A stretch of DNA of 64,000 bases from Pseudomonas sp. R5(2019) (GTDB lineage Bacteria; Pseudomonadota; Gammaproteobacteria; Pseudomonadales; Pseudomonadaceae), in assembly GCF_009905435.1 (NCBI RefSeq), contig NZ_JAAAMT010000022.1, positions 1-64,000 of the forward strand, given 5' to 3'. The translations under genes were made by a program, and so were the position numbers. Of this stretch, positions 27,970 to 37,229 are shown in pieces; positions within the stretch are counted from its first letter, which is position 1; each line of letters opens with the position of its first letter. Under the pieces are notes generated by a model. It worked only from the letters and a program-made list of their open reading frames with translations, made no database searches and was not told the origin of the DNA.

Positions 27970-28857
27970 ATGCATGCCGCCAACCCGCGTCGCGGGTATC
28001 TTCTGGGCATTTCCGCCTACATCATCTGGGGCTTGTTCCCACTTTATTTCAAAGCCATCCAGGCAGTACCCGCGGTCGAGATCATCGTCCACCGGGTACT
28101 CTGGTCGGCGCTCTTCGGCTCGCTGTTGCTGCTGGTCTGGAAACACCCGGGCTGGTGGCGCGAGCTGCGCGACAATCCTCGCCGGCTGGCCATCCTGGCT
28201 CTGAGCGGCACGCTGATCGCGAGTAACTGGCTGGTGTATGTGTGGGCGGTGAATAACGGCCACATGCTCGAGTCGAGCCTGGGCTATTACATCAATCCGC
28301 TGCTTAACGTGTTGCTTGGCATGCTGTTGTTGGGTGAGCGTCTGCGCCGCCTGCAATGGGTCGCGGTGGCGCTGGCGGGGATTGGAGTCGCCCAGCAGGT
28401 CTGGCAAGTCGGTAGCCTGCCCTGGGTATCGCTGGTACTGGCGCTGACCTTCGGCTTCTACGGCCTGATCCGCAAGCAGGCGCCGGTGGCTGCGCTGCCA
28501 GGGTTGGTGGTGGAAACCTGGTTGCTGGTGCCGTTGGCATTGGGCTGGATGCTGCTGAACCCGGCGGCGCAAAGCGCGCAAGCAGCGTTCTACACCAGCC
28601 CCGAGGCGCTCTGGCTGGTGGCCGCAGGCCCGGTGACGCTGCTGCCGTTGCTGTGCTTCAACGCAGCAGCGCGGCATTTGCCCTACACGACCCTGGGCTT
28701 TCTTCAGTACGTGGGGCCGACGCTGGTGCTGCTCCAGGCGGTGTTCCTGTTTGACGAGAAACTGTCTTCCAGCACCCTGGTGACTTTCGCGTTTATCTGG
28801 GCTGGCCTTGCGGTTTACAGCCTGGATGCCTGGCTGACTTTGCGCCGCCGCGCCTGA
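27970..28857 (+). CDS. rarD: RarD-type EamA transporter
   Basis: The 295-residue protein has ten predicted hydrophobic helices arranged as two EamA halves. It shows the RarD signature (GISAYIIWGLFPLYFKAI, then SNWLVYVWAVNN). These inner-membrane exporters act on amino acids or drugs; the substrate of RarD is not established. Confidence 0.9.
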   Translation: MHAANPRRGYLLGISAYIIWGLFPLYFKAIQAVPAVEIIVHRVLWSALFGSLLLLVWKHPGWWRELRDNPRRLAILALSGTLIASNWLVYVWAVNNGHMLESSLGYYINPLLNVLLGMLLLGERLRRLQWVAVALAGIGVAQQVWQVGSLPWVSLVLALTFGFYGLIRKQAPVAALPGLVVETWLLVPLALGWMLLNPAAQSAQAAFYTSPEALWLVAAGPVTLLPLLCFNAAARHLPYTTLGFLQYVGPTLVLLQAVFLFDEKLSSSTLVTFAFIWAGLAVYSLDAWLTLRRRA

Positions 28858-28869
28858 TCAAAAAACGAA

Positions 28870-28902
28870 CAAACCGCTACAGGCCACGCTGACCGTGGCC
28901 TG
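28870..28902. terminator. convergent terminator hairpin
   Basis: CAGGCCACG-CTGAC-CGTGGCCTG (28880-28902) lies between the convergent rarD and GcvR-like genes. The minus-strand side is followed by a T-rich stretch, so it mainly ends the leftward gene. Confidence 0.65.
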
Positions 28903-28961
28903 CAGCACTCTCTCCCAAGGTTATCCACAGGGGCATCCCCGGTAAAACGGGATAACTGCGC

Positions 28962-29480
28962 TCAGTCCTCCGCGCGCAGTACCAATTCCACCATCAAATC
29001 ATCGGCCAGGGCTTCCAGGCGTTCCTGAAGCTGGTCCAGCGACAGGGTCAACGGCAGGGCCAACAGTGCTTCGGCATGAAACAGCGGCTCGCTGCTCATG
29101 GGCGCCGGGCGCACGTCGGTGGTTAAACGCTCGATGTTCACACCTTGCTCGCTCAGCAAGCGGGTGATGTCGCGGACGATCCCCGGACGGTCATTGCCCA
29201 CCAACTCCATGGCAATCGGCTTCCAGGTGCAGGACGGCTCGATGCCGCATTCGGCGATGTTCACGTGAATGCCCTGATTCGCCAACGCCTCCAAGGCATT
29301 GAGCAGCTCTTCGTGGGTTTCGGCGGGTACGGCGATGCGTACGATGCCGGCGAACTGGCCGGCCATCCGCGACATGCGGCTTTCGAGCCAGTTGCCACTA
29401 TGATCGGCGATGCACTTGGCAATGCTCTCCACCAACCCAGGCTTGTCGGGTGCCGATACCGTCAACACTAAATGTTCCAC
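28962..29480 (-). CDS. GcvR-like double-ACT regulatory protein
   Basis: This 172-residue protein has two ACT domains (about 1-75 and 88-165; LVLTVSAPDKPGLVESIA and MELVGNDRPGIVRDITRLL). It has the layout of the glycine cleavage system repressor GcvR. It probably binds glycine or a related amino acid and acts through a partner protein. The GTG at 29480 (encoding MEHLVLTVSA) is preceded by GAGGA and fits the domain start; the longer frame has no similarity upstream. Confidence 0.82.
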   Translation of the reverse strand: MEHLVLTVSAPDKPGLVESIAKCIADHSGNWLESRMSRMAGQFAGIVRIAVPAETHEELLNALEALANQGIHVNIAECGIEPSCTWKPIAMELVGNDRPGIVRDITRLLSEQGVNIERLTTDVRPAPMSSEPLFHAEALLALPLTLSLDQLQERLEALADDLMVELVLRAED

Positions 29481-29922
29481 GCAAAGGTCCTCTGCAGTGA
29501 TGACGCGGGCACTTGGCCGAACACGCCGGATTGGAGAAGTATAGGCAAGCCGCGGCAACCTGCCGCAGCGGCGGGCGCAGACAAATCGTGTACCGTTTTA
29601 AGATTTATCTGGAACAATCCACCATTTTTTTGAGAACATACGCCTCCCCAGCGTGACCGCATTCCCCATATCGGTCGCGGAGCGACGTATTTAGTCTAAT
29701 TTTCACAACCGCAGCTCATCATGTAGTATGCCGCAGCGCGGACTACATAATGCTGGATCGATGTCTGCCAAGGCGCCTGTGAGAATACGGAAAGCCCCGC
29801 CGGCCAAGCGCTGGCGAGCTTCGCCCAGCCGTCCGTTCGGGCATGTTCTGGTTCCGTAGTCAGAGAAGCGCTGACAGGCTTTAAATAGAAGAGCTGAATA
29901 GCTGAGCAGAGTGAGGCAAGCA
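29481..29922. other. glcB upstream region
   Basis: This 442-base gap is AT-richer than the genes. It contains ATGTAGT (29721-29727) paired with ACTACAT (29742-29748), with an inner CCGC/GCGG repeat. That could be an operator or RNA hairpin for glcB or for the divergent GcvR-like gene. I see no gene in it. Confidence 0.5.
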
Positions 29923-32100
29923 ATGACTGAACACGTTCAAGTCGGTGGCCTTCAGGTCGCCAAAGTCCTGTTCGACTTCGTGAACAACGAAGCCATTCCC
30001 GGAACCGGCATCGACGCCGACGCCTTCTGGGTCGGCGCGGAAAAGATCATCAACGACCTCGCTCCGAAGAACAAAGCTCTACTGGCCAAGCGTGACCAGC
30101 TGCAGGCGCAGATCGACGCCTGGCACCAGGCACGCCAGGGTCAAGCGCATGATGCTGCGGCTTACAAAGCCTTCCTGCAAGAAATCGGTTATCTGCTGCC
30201 AGAAGCAGCGGACTTCCAGGCATCGACGCAAAATGTCGACGAAGAAATCGCTCGCTTGGCCGGCCCTCAACTGGTTGTGCCCGTGATGAACGCCCGCTTT
30301 GCCCTGAATGCTTCCAACGCCCGCTGGAGCTCGCTCTACGACGCGCTGTACGGCACCGATGCCATCGGCGAAGACGGCGGCGCGGAAAAGGGCAAGGGCT
30401 ACAACCCGATCCGTGGCAACAAGGTCATCGCCTTTGCCCGTGCCTTCCTCGATGAAGCCGCGCCTCTGGCGGCAGGCTCCCACGTTGACTCCACCGGTTA
30501 CCGCATCGAAGCCGGCAAGCTGGTAGTCGCCCTCAAGGGTGGCAGCAACAGCGGCCTGCGCAACGACGCCCAACTGATCGGTTACAACGGTGACGCTTCG
30601 GCACCGACCTCGATCCTGCTGAAAAACAACGGCCTGCATTTCGAAATCCAGGTCGACGCCAGCACCCCAGTCGGCCAGACCGACGCCGCCGGTGTCAAAG
30701 ACGTGCTGATGGAAGCGGCGCTGACCACCATCATGGACTGCGAAGACTCGGTCGCCGCGGTCGATGCCGACGACAAGGTCGTGGTGTACCGCAACTGGCT
30801 GGGCCTGATGAAAGGCGACCTGGCCGAAAGCGTGTCCAAGGGCGACAAGACCTTCACCCGCACCATGAACCCGGACCGCGAGTACACCACGCCAGAGGGC
30901 GGCACGCTGAGCCTGCACGGTCGTTCGCTGCTGTTCGTGCGTAACGTCGGCCACCTGATGACCATCGACGCCATCCTCTATGGCCAAGGCAATGAAGTGC
31001 CGGAAGGCATCCTCGACGGCCTGGTCACCTGCCTGGCCGCAGTGCACAACCTCAGCGGCAACACCTCGCGCAAGAACACCCGCACCAGTTCCGTCTACAT
31101 CGTCAAACCGAAAATGCATGGCCCTGAAGAAGTGGCCTTTGCCAGCGAGCTGTTCGGCCGCATCGAAGACGTCCTGGCCCTGCCGCGCAACACGCTCAAA
31201 GTCGGGATCATGGACGAAGAGCGTCGCACCACCGTCAACCTCAAGGCCTGTATCAAGGCGGCGAGCGAGCGCGTGGTGTTCATCAACACCGGCTTCCTCG
31301 ACCGTACCGGTGACGAGATCCACACGTCCATGGAAGCCGGCGCCGTGGTGCGCAAGGCCGATATGAAGTCGCAGAAGTGGATTGGCGCCTACGAGAACTC
31401 AAACGTTGATATCGGCCTGGCCACCGGCCTGCAAGGCCGCGCCCAGATCGGCAAAGGCATGTGGGCCATGCCGGACCTGATGGCCGCGATGCTGAAACAG
31501 AAAATCGCTCACCCGCTGGCCGGTGCCAACACCGCCTGGGTCCCGTCGCCCACCGCGGCCGCCCTGCACGTGCTGCACTACCACAAGGTTGATGTGTTTG
31601 CTCGTCAGGCTGAACTGGCTTCGCGTGAAAAAGCCTCGGTCGATGACATCCTGACCATTCCGCTGGCCGTTGATACCAACTGGTCGGAAGAAGAGAAGCG
31701 CAACGAACTGGACAACAACGCCCAGGGCATTCTCGGCTACGTGGTGCGCTGGATCGACCAGGGCGTGGGTTGCTCGAAGGTGCCGGACATCAATGACGTA
31801 GGCCTGATGGAAGACCGCGCCACCCTGCGGATTTCCAGCCAGCTGCTGGCCAACTGGCTTCGCCACGGCATCGTCAGCGAAGCCCAGATCCTGGAAAGCC
31901 TCAAGCGCATGGCGCCGGTGGTAGACCGCCAGAACGCCAGTGACCCGCTGTATCGCCCATTGGCCCCGGATTTCGACAGCAATATCGCCTTCCAGGCGGC
32001 GGTCGAACTGGTGGTCGAAGGCGCGAAGCAGCCGAACGGCTATACCGAGCCGGTGCTGCATCGTCGTCGTCGTGAGTTCAAGGCCAGGAACGGCCTGTAA
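29923..32100 (+). CDS. glcB: malate synthase G
   Basis: The enzyme condenses glyoxylate with acetyl-CoA to malate in the glyoxylate and glycolate pathways. The 725-residue length and end-to-end features fit the G isoform: MTDCEDS-like [29 protein letters not shown] and the [11 protein letters not shown] segment. ATG 29923 ([11 protein letters not shown]) is the family start. It has a long leader with an inverted repeat, and a REP-like hairpin follows it. Confidence 0.96.
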   Translation: MTEHVQVGGLQVAKVLFDFVNNEAIPGTGIDADAFWVGAEKIINDLAPKNKALLAKRDQLQAQIDAWHQARQGQAHDAAAYKAFLQEIGYLLPEAADFQASTQNVDEEIARLAGPQLVVPVMNARFALNASNARWSSLYDALYGTDAIGEDGGAEKGKGYNPIRGNKVIAFARAFLDEAAPLAAGSHVDSTGYRIEAGKLVVALKGGSNSGLRNDAQLIGYNGDASAPTSILLKNNGLHFEIQVDASTPVGQTDAAGVKDVLMEAALTTIMDCEDSVAAVDADDKVVVYRNWLGLMKGDLAESVSKGDKTFTRTMNPDREYTTPEGGTLSLHGRSLLFVRNVGHLMTIDAILYGQGNEVPEGILDGLVTCLAAVHNLSGNTSRKNTRTSSVYIVKPKMHGPEEVAFASELFGRIEDVLALPRNTLKVGIMDEERRTTVNLKACIKAASERVVFINTGFLDRTGDEIHTSMEAGAVVRKADMKSQKWIGAYENSNVDIGLATGLQGRAQIGKGMWAMPDLMAAMLKQKIAHPLAGANTAWVPSPTAAALHVLHYHKVDVFARQAELASREKASVDDILTIPLAVDTNWSEEEKRNELDNNAQGILGYVVRWIDQGVGCSKVPDINDVGLMEDRATLRISSQLLANWLRHGIVSEAQILESLKRMAPVVDRQNASDPLYRPLAPDFDSNIAFQAAVELVVEGAKQPNGYTEPVLHRRRREFKARNGL

Positions 32101-32117
32101 GACGGCTGACCTACCTC

Positions 32118-32147
32118 TCGCAGGAGCGGCTAAAGCCGCTCCTGCGA
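32118..32147. terminator. bidirectional hairpin between glcB and the receiver gene
   Basis: TCGCAGGAGCGGC-TAAA-GCCGCTCCTGCGA is a perfect 13-bp stem of REP type. It lies 17 bases after glcB and overlaps the last codons of the convergent receiver gene. Confidence 0.75.
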
Positions 32148-32597
32148 GGGATTTATCCCCAACTCCCGCCGCGCCAGCTCAAGCAGCCGCTGCGTATCAA
32201 TCGGCTTGAGCAAAAAATCCACCACGCTCAAATGCATCGCATCGATGGCGTCGCGTACTTCGGCATCGCCCGAAGTGATGATGATCGGCAACGCCGCGCG
32301 CTCCGATTCGCGCACCTTGCGAATCAAATCCAGACCGTCCATGGCCTTCATCCGCAGGTCGGTGATCATCAAGCCGATCGTGCGCTCGGTCGCCAATACT
32401 CCCAACGCTGCAGTGCCACTGTGCGCCCGCTGGCATTTGATGCCGTTCAGTTCGAGTATTTGCGCCAATAAATCACAGGTTCGCACGTCGTCATCGACAA
32501 TCAGCGCTTGAAGTGGCTCAGCCGTGGGTGAGGCCAAAATGAGCGCATTGAGGGCCTCGATCTCGGCATCGCTCAACAGTTTGTCGTTATCGGCCAT
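32130..32597 (-). CDS. single-domain response regulator
   Basis: The 155-residue protein is an N-terminal tail of about 28 residues followed by one receiver domain. The acidic pocket is VDDD (34-37), the phosphoacceptor is Asp80 in ITDLRM, with Ser109 in TSGD and Lys131 in LLKPID. It has no output domain and no adjacent histidine kinase. It may act in a phosphorelay or through protein contact. Confidence 0.88.
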   Translation of the reverse strand: MADNDKLLSDAEIEALNALILASPTAEPLQALIVDDDVRTCDLLAQILELNGIKCQRAHSGTAALGVLATERTIGLMITDLRMKAMDGLDLIRKVRESERAALPIIITSGDAEVRDAIDAMHLSVVDFLLKPIDTQRLLELARRELGINPSQERL

Positions 32598-32778
32598 GTC
32601 TTTCTCTTCATCAACGCCAAAAATCCCTGCAAATCACGATCAGACCGCGTTTCATCGGCGCGCGACGGGCCGTTCGTCGGTTTTTTTTGCCCATATACCT
32701 GCTTAGACTTACGTCCAATGGGCACTGCCCGGTTACCGGCCGACCATGGGCCTCAACAAGAACAATGCGGTAATGGTC

Positions 32779-34716
32779 ATGAGCAAAATGGACGCCTTCG
32801 CCCAGGCCGGGAAAACAGCGGTGCTGCAGAATATTCACGGCACCTTGCAATTTCTCCAGCGCTTTCCACCGTTCAACCAGATGGAGCAGGCGCACCTGGC
32901 GTATCTGGTAGAACAATGCCAACTGCGGTTTTTTGCCGCCGACGAAAGCATCATCAAGCCCAGCGACGGCGCGGTCGAGCATTTTTATATCGTCAAACAA
33001 GGCCGGGTGGTCGGCGAACGCCCCCACAGTGCTCGGCGCGGCACCGAAACCACCTTTGAAATCACCACCGGCGAGTGTTTTCCGCTGGCGGCGCTGCTGG
33101 GTGAACGGGCCACCCGCACCGAACACCTGGCAGCTGAAGACACCTTTTGCCTGCAACTGAACAAGCAGGCGTTTATCCGGCTGTTCGCCCTGTCCGAGCC
33201 GTTTCGCGACTTTGCCTTGCGCGGCGTCAGCAGCCTGCTCGATCAGGTCAACCTGCAAGTCCAACGACGCGCCGTAGAATCGCTGGGTAATCAATATTCG
33301 CTCAATACCCGCCTGGGCGAACTGGCGATGCGTCACCCGGTGAGCTGCGGCCGGCAAACGCCGTTGCGTGAAGCGGTCAAACTGATGCATGAACAGCAGG
33401 TCGGCAGCATCGTCATCGTGGATGAGCATAGGACCCCACAGGGAATTTTCACCCTGCGCGACCTGCGTCAGGTGGTGGCCGACGGCAACTGCGATTTCAC
33501 CCGGGCCATCGAGCAGCACATGACGCAGGCGCCGTTCTACTTGAGCCCGCAAGCCACCGCCTTCGATGCTGCGATTGCCATGACCGAGCGGCATATCGCC
33601 CACGTTTGCCTGGTCGAAGACCGGCGCCTGTGCGGCGTGGTCTCCGAGCGCGATCTGTTCTCCCTGCAACGGGTCGATCTGGTGCACCTGGCGCGGACCA
33701 TTCGCAATGCGCCGCGCCTGGAAACCCTGGTCAACCTGCGCGGCGAGATCGGCCAACTGGTCGACCGCATGCTGGCGCATGGCGCCTCGTCGACCCAGAT
33801 CACCCACATCATCACGCTGCTCAACGATCACACCGTCTGCCGGGTGATCGAGCTGGCGATGGAAGAAAAAGGCGACCCCGGTATCGCCTTCAGCTGGCTG
33901 TGTTTTGGCAGTGAGGGGCGCCGCGAGCAAACCCTGCACACCGATCAGGACAACGGCATCCTCTTCGAGGCCCGCGACGCCGCCCACGCCGCCGAGATTC
34001 GCGGCAAGCTGCTGCCACTGGCGCACCATATCAACCAGAGCCTGGCCCAGTGCGGCTTTACCCTGTGCAAGGGCAACATCATGGCCGGCAACCCCGAGCT
34101 GTGCCTGTCGCGCGCCGAATGGGCCCGGCGCTTCGCCAAGTTCATTCGCGAAGCCACCCCGCAGAGCCTGTTGGGCTCGAGCATCTACTTCGACTTGCGT
34201 AGGGTCTGGGGCGACGAGCAGGGCTGTGAACACCTGCGCCAAGGCATCCTCGATCAGGTCGCCGACAACCGCATCTTCCAACGCATGCTGGCCGATAACG
34301 CACTGCGCAACCGCCCCCCGGTCGGGCGCTTCCGTGACTTTGTCCTGACCCGCCAGGGCAGCGACAAAACCGCCACGCTGGACCTCAAGGTTCAAGGCCT
34401 GACCCCGTTCGTGGACGGCGCCCGGCTGCTGGCACTGGCCAATGGCATTGGCGCCAACAATACCCTGGAACGCCTGCGCCAGCTGGTCGCCAAGGAAGTG
34501 ATCGACCGCCTCGACGGCGCCGCTTATGAAGAGGCCTACCACTTCATCCAGCAGACCCGGATGCAGCAGCATCAACTGCAAACCCGGCAGAACCTGCCCT
34601 ATTCCAACCGGCTGGACCCCAGCACCCTCAATGACCTGGACCGGCGTATCCTGCGCGAATCCCTGCGCCAGGCCCAGCGCCTGCAAACCAGCCTGACCTT
34701 GCGGTATCAACTATGA
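32779..34716 (+). CDS. cNMP-binding/CBS/DUF294 nucleotidyltransferase-like protein
   Basis: The protein, about 645 residues from this start, combines a cyclic-nucleotide-binding fold (about 20-140), a pair of CBS domains (about 165-285) and a GlnD-like nucleotidyltransferase domain. The last is marked by SEGRREQTLHTDQDNGI, which carries the two catalytic aspartates. A DUF294 C-terminal region follows. This suggests a signalling enzyme regulated by nucleotides, but its reaction is unknown. The frame is open from an ATG at 32746; neither start has a clear ribosome site, and 32779 (MSKMDAFAQAGK) fits relatives better. It overlaps the exonuclease gene by 4 bases. Confidence 0.85.
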   Translation: MSKMDAFAQAGKTAVLQNIHGTLQFLQRFPPFNQMEQAHLAYLVEQCQLRFFAADESIIKPSDGAVEHFYIVKQGRVVGERPHSARRGTETTFEITTGECFPLAALLGERATRTEHLAAEDTFCLQLNKQAFIRLFALSEPFRDFALRGVSSLLDQVNLQVQRRAVESLGNQYSLNTRLGELAMRHPVSCGRQTPLREAVKLMHEQQVGSIVIVDEHRTPQGIFTLRDLRQVVADGNCDFTRAIEQHMTQAPFYLSPQATAFDAAIAMTERHIAHVCLVEDRRLCGVVSERDLFSLQRVDLVHLARTIRNAPRLETLVNLRGEIGQLVDRMLAHGASSTQITHIITLLNDHTVCRVIELAMEEKGDPGIAFSWLCFGSEGRREQTLHTDQDNGILFEARDAAHAAEIRGKLLPLAHHINQSLAQCGFTLCKGNIMAGNPELCLSRAEWARRFAKFIREATPQSLLGSSIYFDLRRVWGDEQGCEHLRQGILDQVADNRIFQRMLADNALRNRPPVGRFRDFVLTRQGSDKTATLDLKVQGLTPFVDGARLLALANGIGANNTLERLRQLVAKEVIDRLDGAAYEEAYHFIQQTRMQQHQLQTRQNLPYSNRLDPSTLNDLDRRILRESLRQAQRLQTSLTLRYQL

Positions 34717-35423
34717 GCCTGTTTGCCTGGCTACGCCCCGCCGCACCCGCATTGAACAGCAAACAACAGCGACGCCTGGCGCAATTGGCCCAGCCGACCC
34801 CGATGGGCGATGGCAGCCTGCGGCAACAGCGCTGGGTGGTGCTCGACCTTGAGACCAGCGGCCTGAACGTCAACCGGGACCAGGTGCTGTCGATCGGTGC
34901 CGTGGTGATAGAAGACGGCGCCATCAATCTGGGCCAGGCGTTTGAACGCACCCTGCACCGCCGCGAACACAAGCTGGGCCCCAGCGTGCTGATCCACGGC
35001 CTGGGCCCCAGCGCGATTGCCGCCGGTTGCGACCCGGCCGATGCCTTGCTGGACCTGATGGCATTTATCGGCGACAGCCCGGTGCTGGCCTTTCACGCAC
35101 CGTTCGACCAACGCATGCTGGCCCGGGCCTTGAAAGACAGCCTGGGCCTGCGCCTGCAGCACAGCTTTATCGACGTGGCGGAACTGGCGCCGATGCTCTG
35201 CCTCGACACTACCCTGCGCCAAGCCGGGCTTGATGACTGGACTGCCCGGTTCGGCCTGCAAGCCGAAGTGCGCCACCACGCCAGTGCTGACGCGCTGGTG
35301 ACGGCGGAGCTGGCGTTAATCTTGTTCAGCCGGGCGCGCAAGCAAGGCATCGACAGCCCGTTGCTGCTCGAACAGCGCCTGAACCAGTGGCGGCGCCGGC
35401 AGCAGCATTCCCATTCATTCTAA
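34713..35423 (+). CDS. DEDDh 3'-5' exonuclease
   Basis: The 236-residue protein is of the DNA polymerase III epsilon/RNase T superfamily. VVLDLETSG supplies the first Asp and Glu, AFHAPFDQRML the second Asp, and the C-terminal RHHASADA the His and last Asp. It is translationally coupled to the CBS/DUF294 gene. This pairing recurs in pseudomonads and suggests joint action. The substrate is unknown. Confidence 0.88.
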   Translation: MSLFAWLRPAAPALNSKQQRRLAQLAQPTPMGDGSLRQQRWVVLDLETSGLNVNRDQVLSIGAVVIEDGAINLGQAFERTLHRREHKLGPSVLIHGLGPSAIAAGCDPADALLDLMAFIGDSPVLAFHAPFDQRMLARALKDSLGLRLQHSFIDVAELAPMLCLDTTLRQAGLDDWTARFGLQAEVRHHASADALVTAELALILFSRARKQGIDSPLLLEQRLNQWRRRQQHSHSF

Positions 35424-35442
35424 GATCTGGGTGCGGACAAAA

Positions 35443-35531
35443 TGTGGGAGCGGATTCATCCGCGAATAGCTTCACCACGGTGTGTCAGTCGAACCTCAGT
35501 GAAACTATTCGCGGATGAATCCGCTCCCACA
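35443..35531. repeat. REP pair after the exonuclease gene
   Basis: A 27-bp perfect inverted repeat, starting TGTGGGAGCGGATTCATCCG, encloses a 35-base spacer. It starts 19 bases after the exonuclease stop and may also stop transcription. Confidence 0.9.
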
Positions 35532-35600
35532 GTAGAAGAATGCAAGTACCCCCCTTCCGATGAGCGCGAATTGCACCCCACCACTGCCTCTGACACAATC

Positions 35601-35619
35601 GCGAATAATTCTCGTTGGT
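35601..35619 (+). promoter_or_regulatory. Fur box before the ECF sigma gene
   Basis: GCGAATAATTCTCGTTGGT resembles the Fur box core AATGATTCTCATT (11 of 13 positions). It lies 26 bases before the sigma factor start, where iron repression of fecI-type genes is expected. Confidence 0.55.
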
Positions 35620-35644
35620 TAACACTTCTTTTTCGGGGCCATCC

Positions 35645-36163
35645 TTGTCGTCTGCTCAAAGCCCACAGCGTGAGTTGGTCGGGGCGTTGTACCGTGACCA
35701 CCGCAGCTGGCTGTTCGCTTGGCTGCGGCGCAACATCGCCTGCCCGCAGCGCGCCGAGGACCTGAGCCAGGACACTTTCGTGCGCCTGCTGGGCCGCGAT
35801 TCGATCAGCCCGCCGCGCGAGCCACGGGCTTTTTTGTTGGCCATCGCCAAAGGCCTGCTATTCGATCACTTCCGCCGCGCCGCGCTGGAACAGGCCTACC
35901 TGGCCGAGCTGATGCTGATCCCCGAAGCCGAACAGCCGTCCCCGGAAGAACAACACCTGATCCTTGAAGACCTCAGGGCCATCGACCGTCTGCTCGGCAA
36001 GCTGTCGAGCAAGGCCCGCGCCGCGTTTCTGTATAACCGCCTCGACGGCCTCGGCCACGCCGAAATCGCCGAGCGCCTGGGCGTTTCCGCGCCGCGTGTG
36101 CGCCAATACCTGGCCCAGGGCATGCGCCAGTGCTACGTGGCCTTGTACGGAGAGCCGACGTGA
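35645..36163 (+). CDS. FecI-family ECF sigma factor
   Basis: This ECF sigma-70 protein (172 residues) has region 2 (about 12-80: LYRDHRSWLFAWLRRNI, DLSQDTFVRLL) and region 4 (about 110-165: LDGLGHAEIAERLGVSAPRV). It directs transcription of the downstream TonB receptor gene on a signal passed by FecR. I use the TTG at 35645 because GGGG lies 6 bases upstream; a TTG at 35615 is the alternative. It overlaps fecR by 4 bases. Confidence 0.9.
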   Translation: MSSAQSPQRELVGALYRDHRSWLFAWLRRNIACPQRAEDLSQDTFVRLLGRDSISPPREPRAFLLAIAKGLLFDHFRRAALEQAYLAELMLIPEAEQPSPEEQHLILEDLRAIDRLLGKLSSKARAAFLYNRLDGLGHAEIAERLGVSAPRVRQYLAQGMRQCYVALYGEPT

Positions 36164-37134
36164 ACCCGCTCAACAACCGCCCGGTGTCCTCGCGAGTGCT
36201 CGATGCCGCCATCGCCTGGCAACTGTGCCTGGACGGCAGCAACGCCAGCGCGATTGAGCGAGCAGAATTCGAGAAGTGGTTTGCCGCCGATGAAGAACAC
36301 GCCCAGGCCTGGATGCAACTGGGCATGCTCGACCGGCGCTTCAGTGCCGCTGCCGGCCCTGCTCGCCAGGCGTTGCTGGAATCGCGCGCCGGGATTCGCC
36401 AGCGCCTGCGCAAAATGGGCAGCGGGGTTGCCAGTGTCGTGCTGGTCGGTGGCCTGACACTGGTGATCGGCGAGCACTATTTCCCCGTTGGGTACTGGCT
36501 GGCCGACCAACGCACCGCCACCGGCGAACAGCGCACCCTGCATCTGGACGACGGTACCCTGATCAGTCTCAACACCCACAGCGCCATCGACGTACGCTTC
36601 GATGACCAGCAGCGCCTGATTGTGCTGCAGGACGGCGAAATCTCCATCGAGACCGGGCACAAGGACGAACGTCCGTTTTTGGTCAAAACCCCCGACGGCA
36701 CCCTGCAAGCCCTCGGCACCCGCTTCCTGGTGCGGCGTGAAGACGACGGCACGCGCCTGAGCGTGCTGCAATCGGCCGTCGCCGCCCGCCCGCAGGCAAG
36801 CCACGACGAACGCATCGTCAAGGCAGGGGAGCAGGTGTTCATGCGCGAAAACGGCTTGAGCGCCAGCCTCGCCCTGACCCCGGGCGCCGATGCCTGGACC
36901 CGCGGCATGCTGGTGGTCGACAACGTGCGCCTGGCCGACCTGATCGAGGAACTGGGGCGTTATCGCAGCGGCCACCTGAGCGTCAGCCCGCAGGTCGCGG
37001 ACCTGCGCATCACCGGCAGCTTCCCCCTGACCGACACCGACCTTGCGCTCAAATCGCTGCTGCCGACCCTGCCGGTGCAGATCGAGCAACGCACGCCTTG
37101 GTGGGTCACGGTGATGGCCAAAAACACGCCGTAG
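36160..37134 (+). CDS. FecR-family anti-sigma/sigma regulator
   Basis: The 324-residue inner-membrane protein has an N-terminal cytoplasmic DUF4880/anti-sigma part (about 1-80) and one membrane helix at about 85-105 (VASVVLVGGLTLVIG). A periplasmic FecR domain follows (about 125-230: GEQRTLHLDDGTLISLNTHS) with an STN-like tail. It senses the occupied receptor and controls the sigma factor. The GTG start 36160 lies within the sigma factor stop. Confidence 0.9.
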   Translation: MNPLNNRPVSSRVLDAAIAWQLCLDGSNASAIERAEFEKWFAADEEHAQAWMQLGMLDRRFSAAAGPARQALLESRAGIRQRLRKMGSGVASVVLVGGLTLVIGEHYFPVGYWLADQRTATGEQRTLHLDDGTLISLNTHSAIDVRFDDQQRLIVLQDGEISIETGHKDERPFLVKTPDGTLQALGTRFLVRREDDGTRLSVLQSAVAARPQASHDERIVKAGEQVFMRENGLSASLALTPGADAWTRGMLVVDNVRLADLIEELGRYRSGHLSVSPQVADLRITGSFPLTDTDLALKSLLPTLPVQIEQRTPWWVTVMAKNTP

Positions 37135-37229
37135 AATCTGAATCGAAATTATTTTCGATCAGCCCTATCACTTTTTCATTCTCGTGCGGCAAGGAGGCAA
37201 TAAGCACCGTTTCTCTCAGGAGTTGCCGC

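Noticed and set aside
32611..34710. 699-residue open frame on the minus strand
   Set aside because: It is antisense to the CBS/DUF294 gene; the composition is that of a shadow frame.
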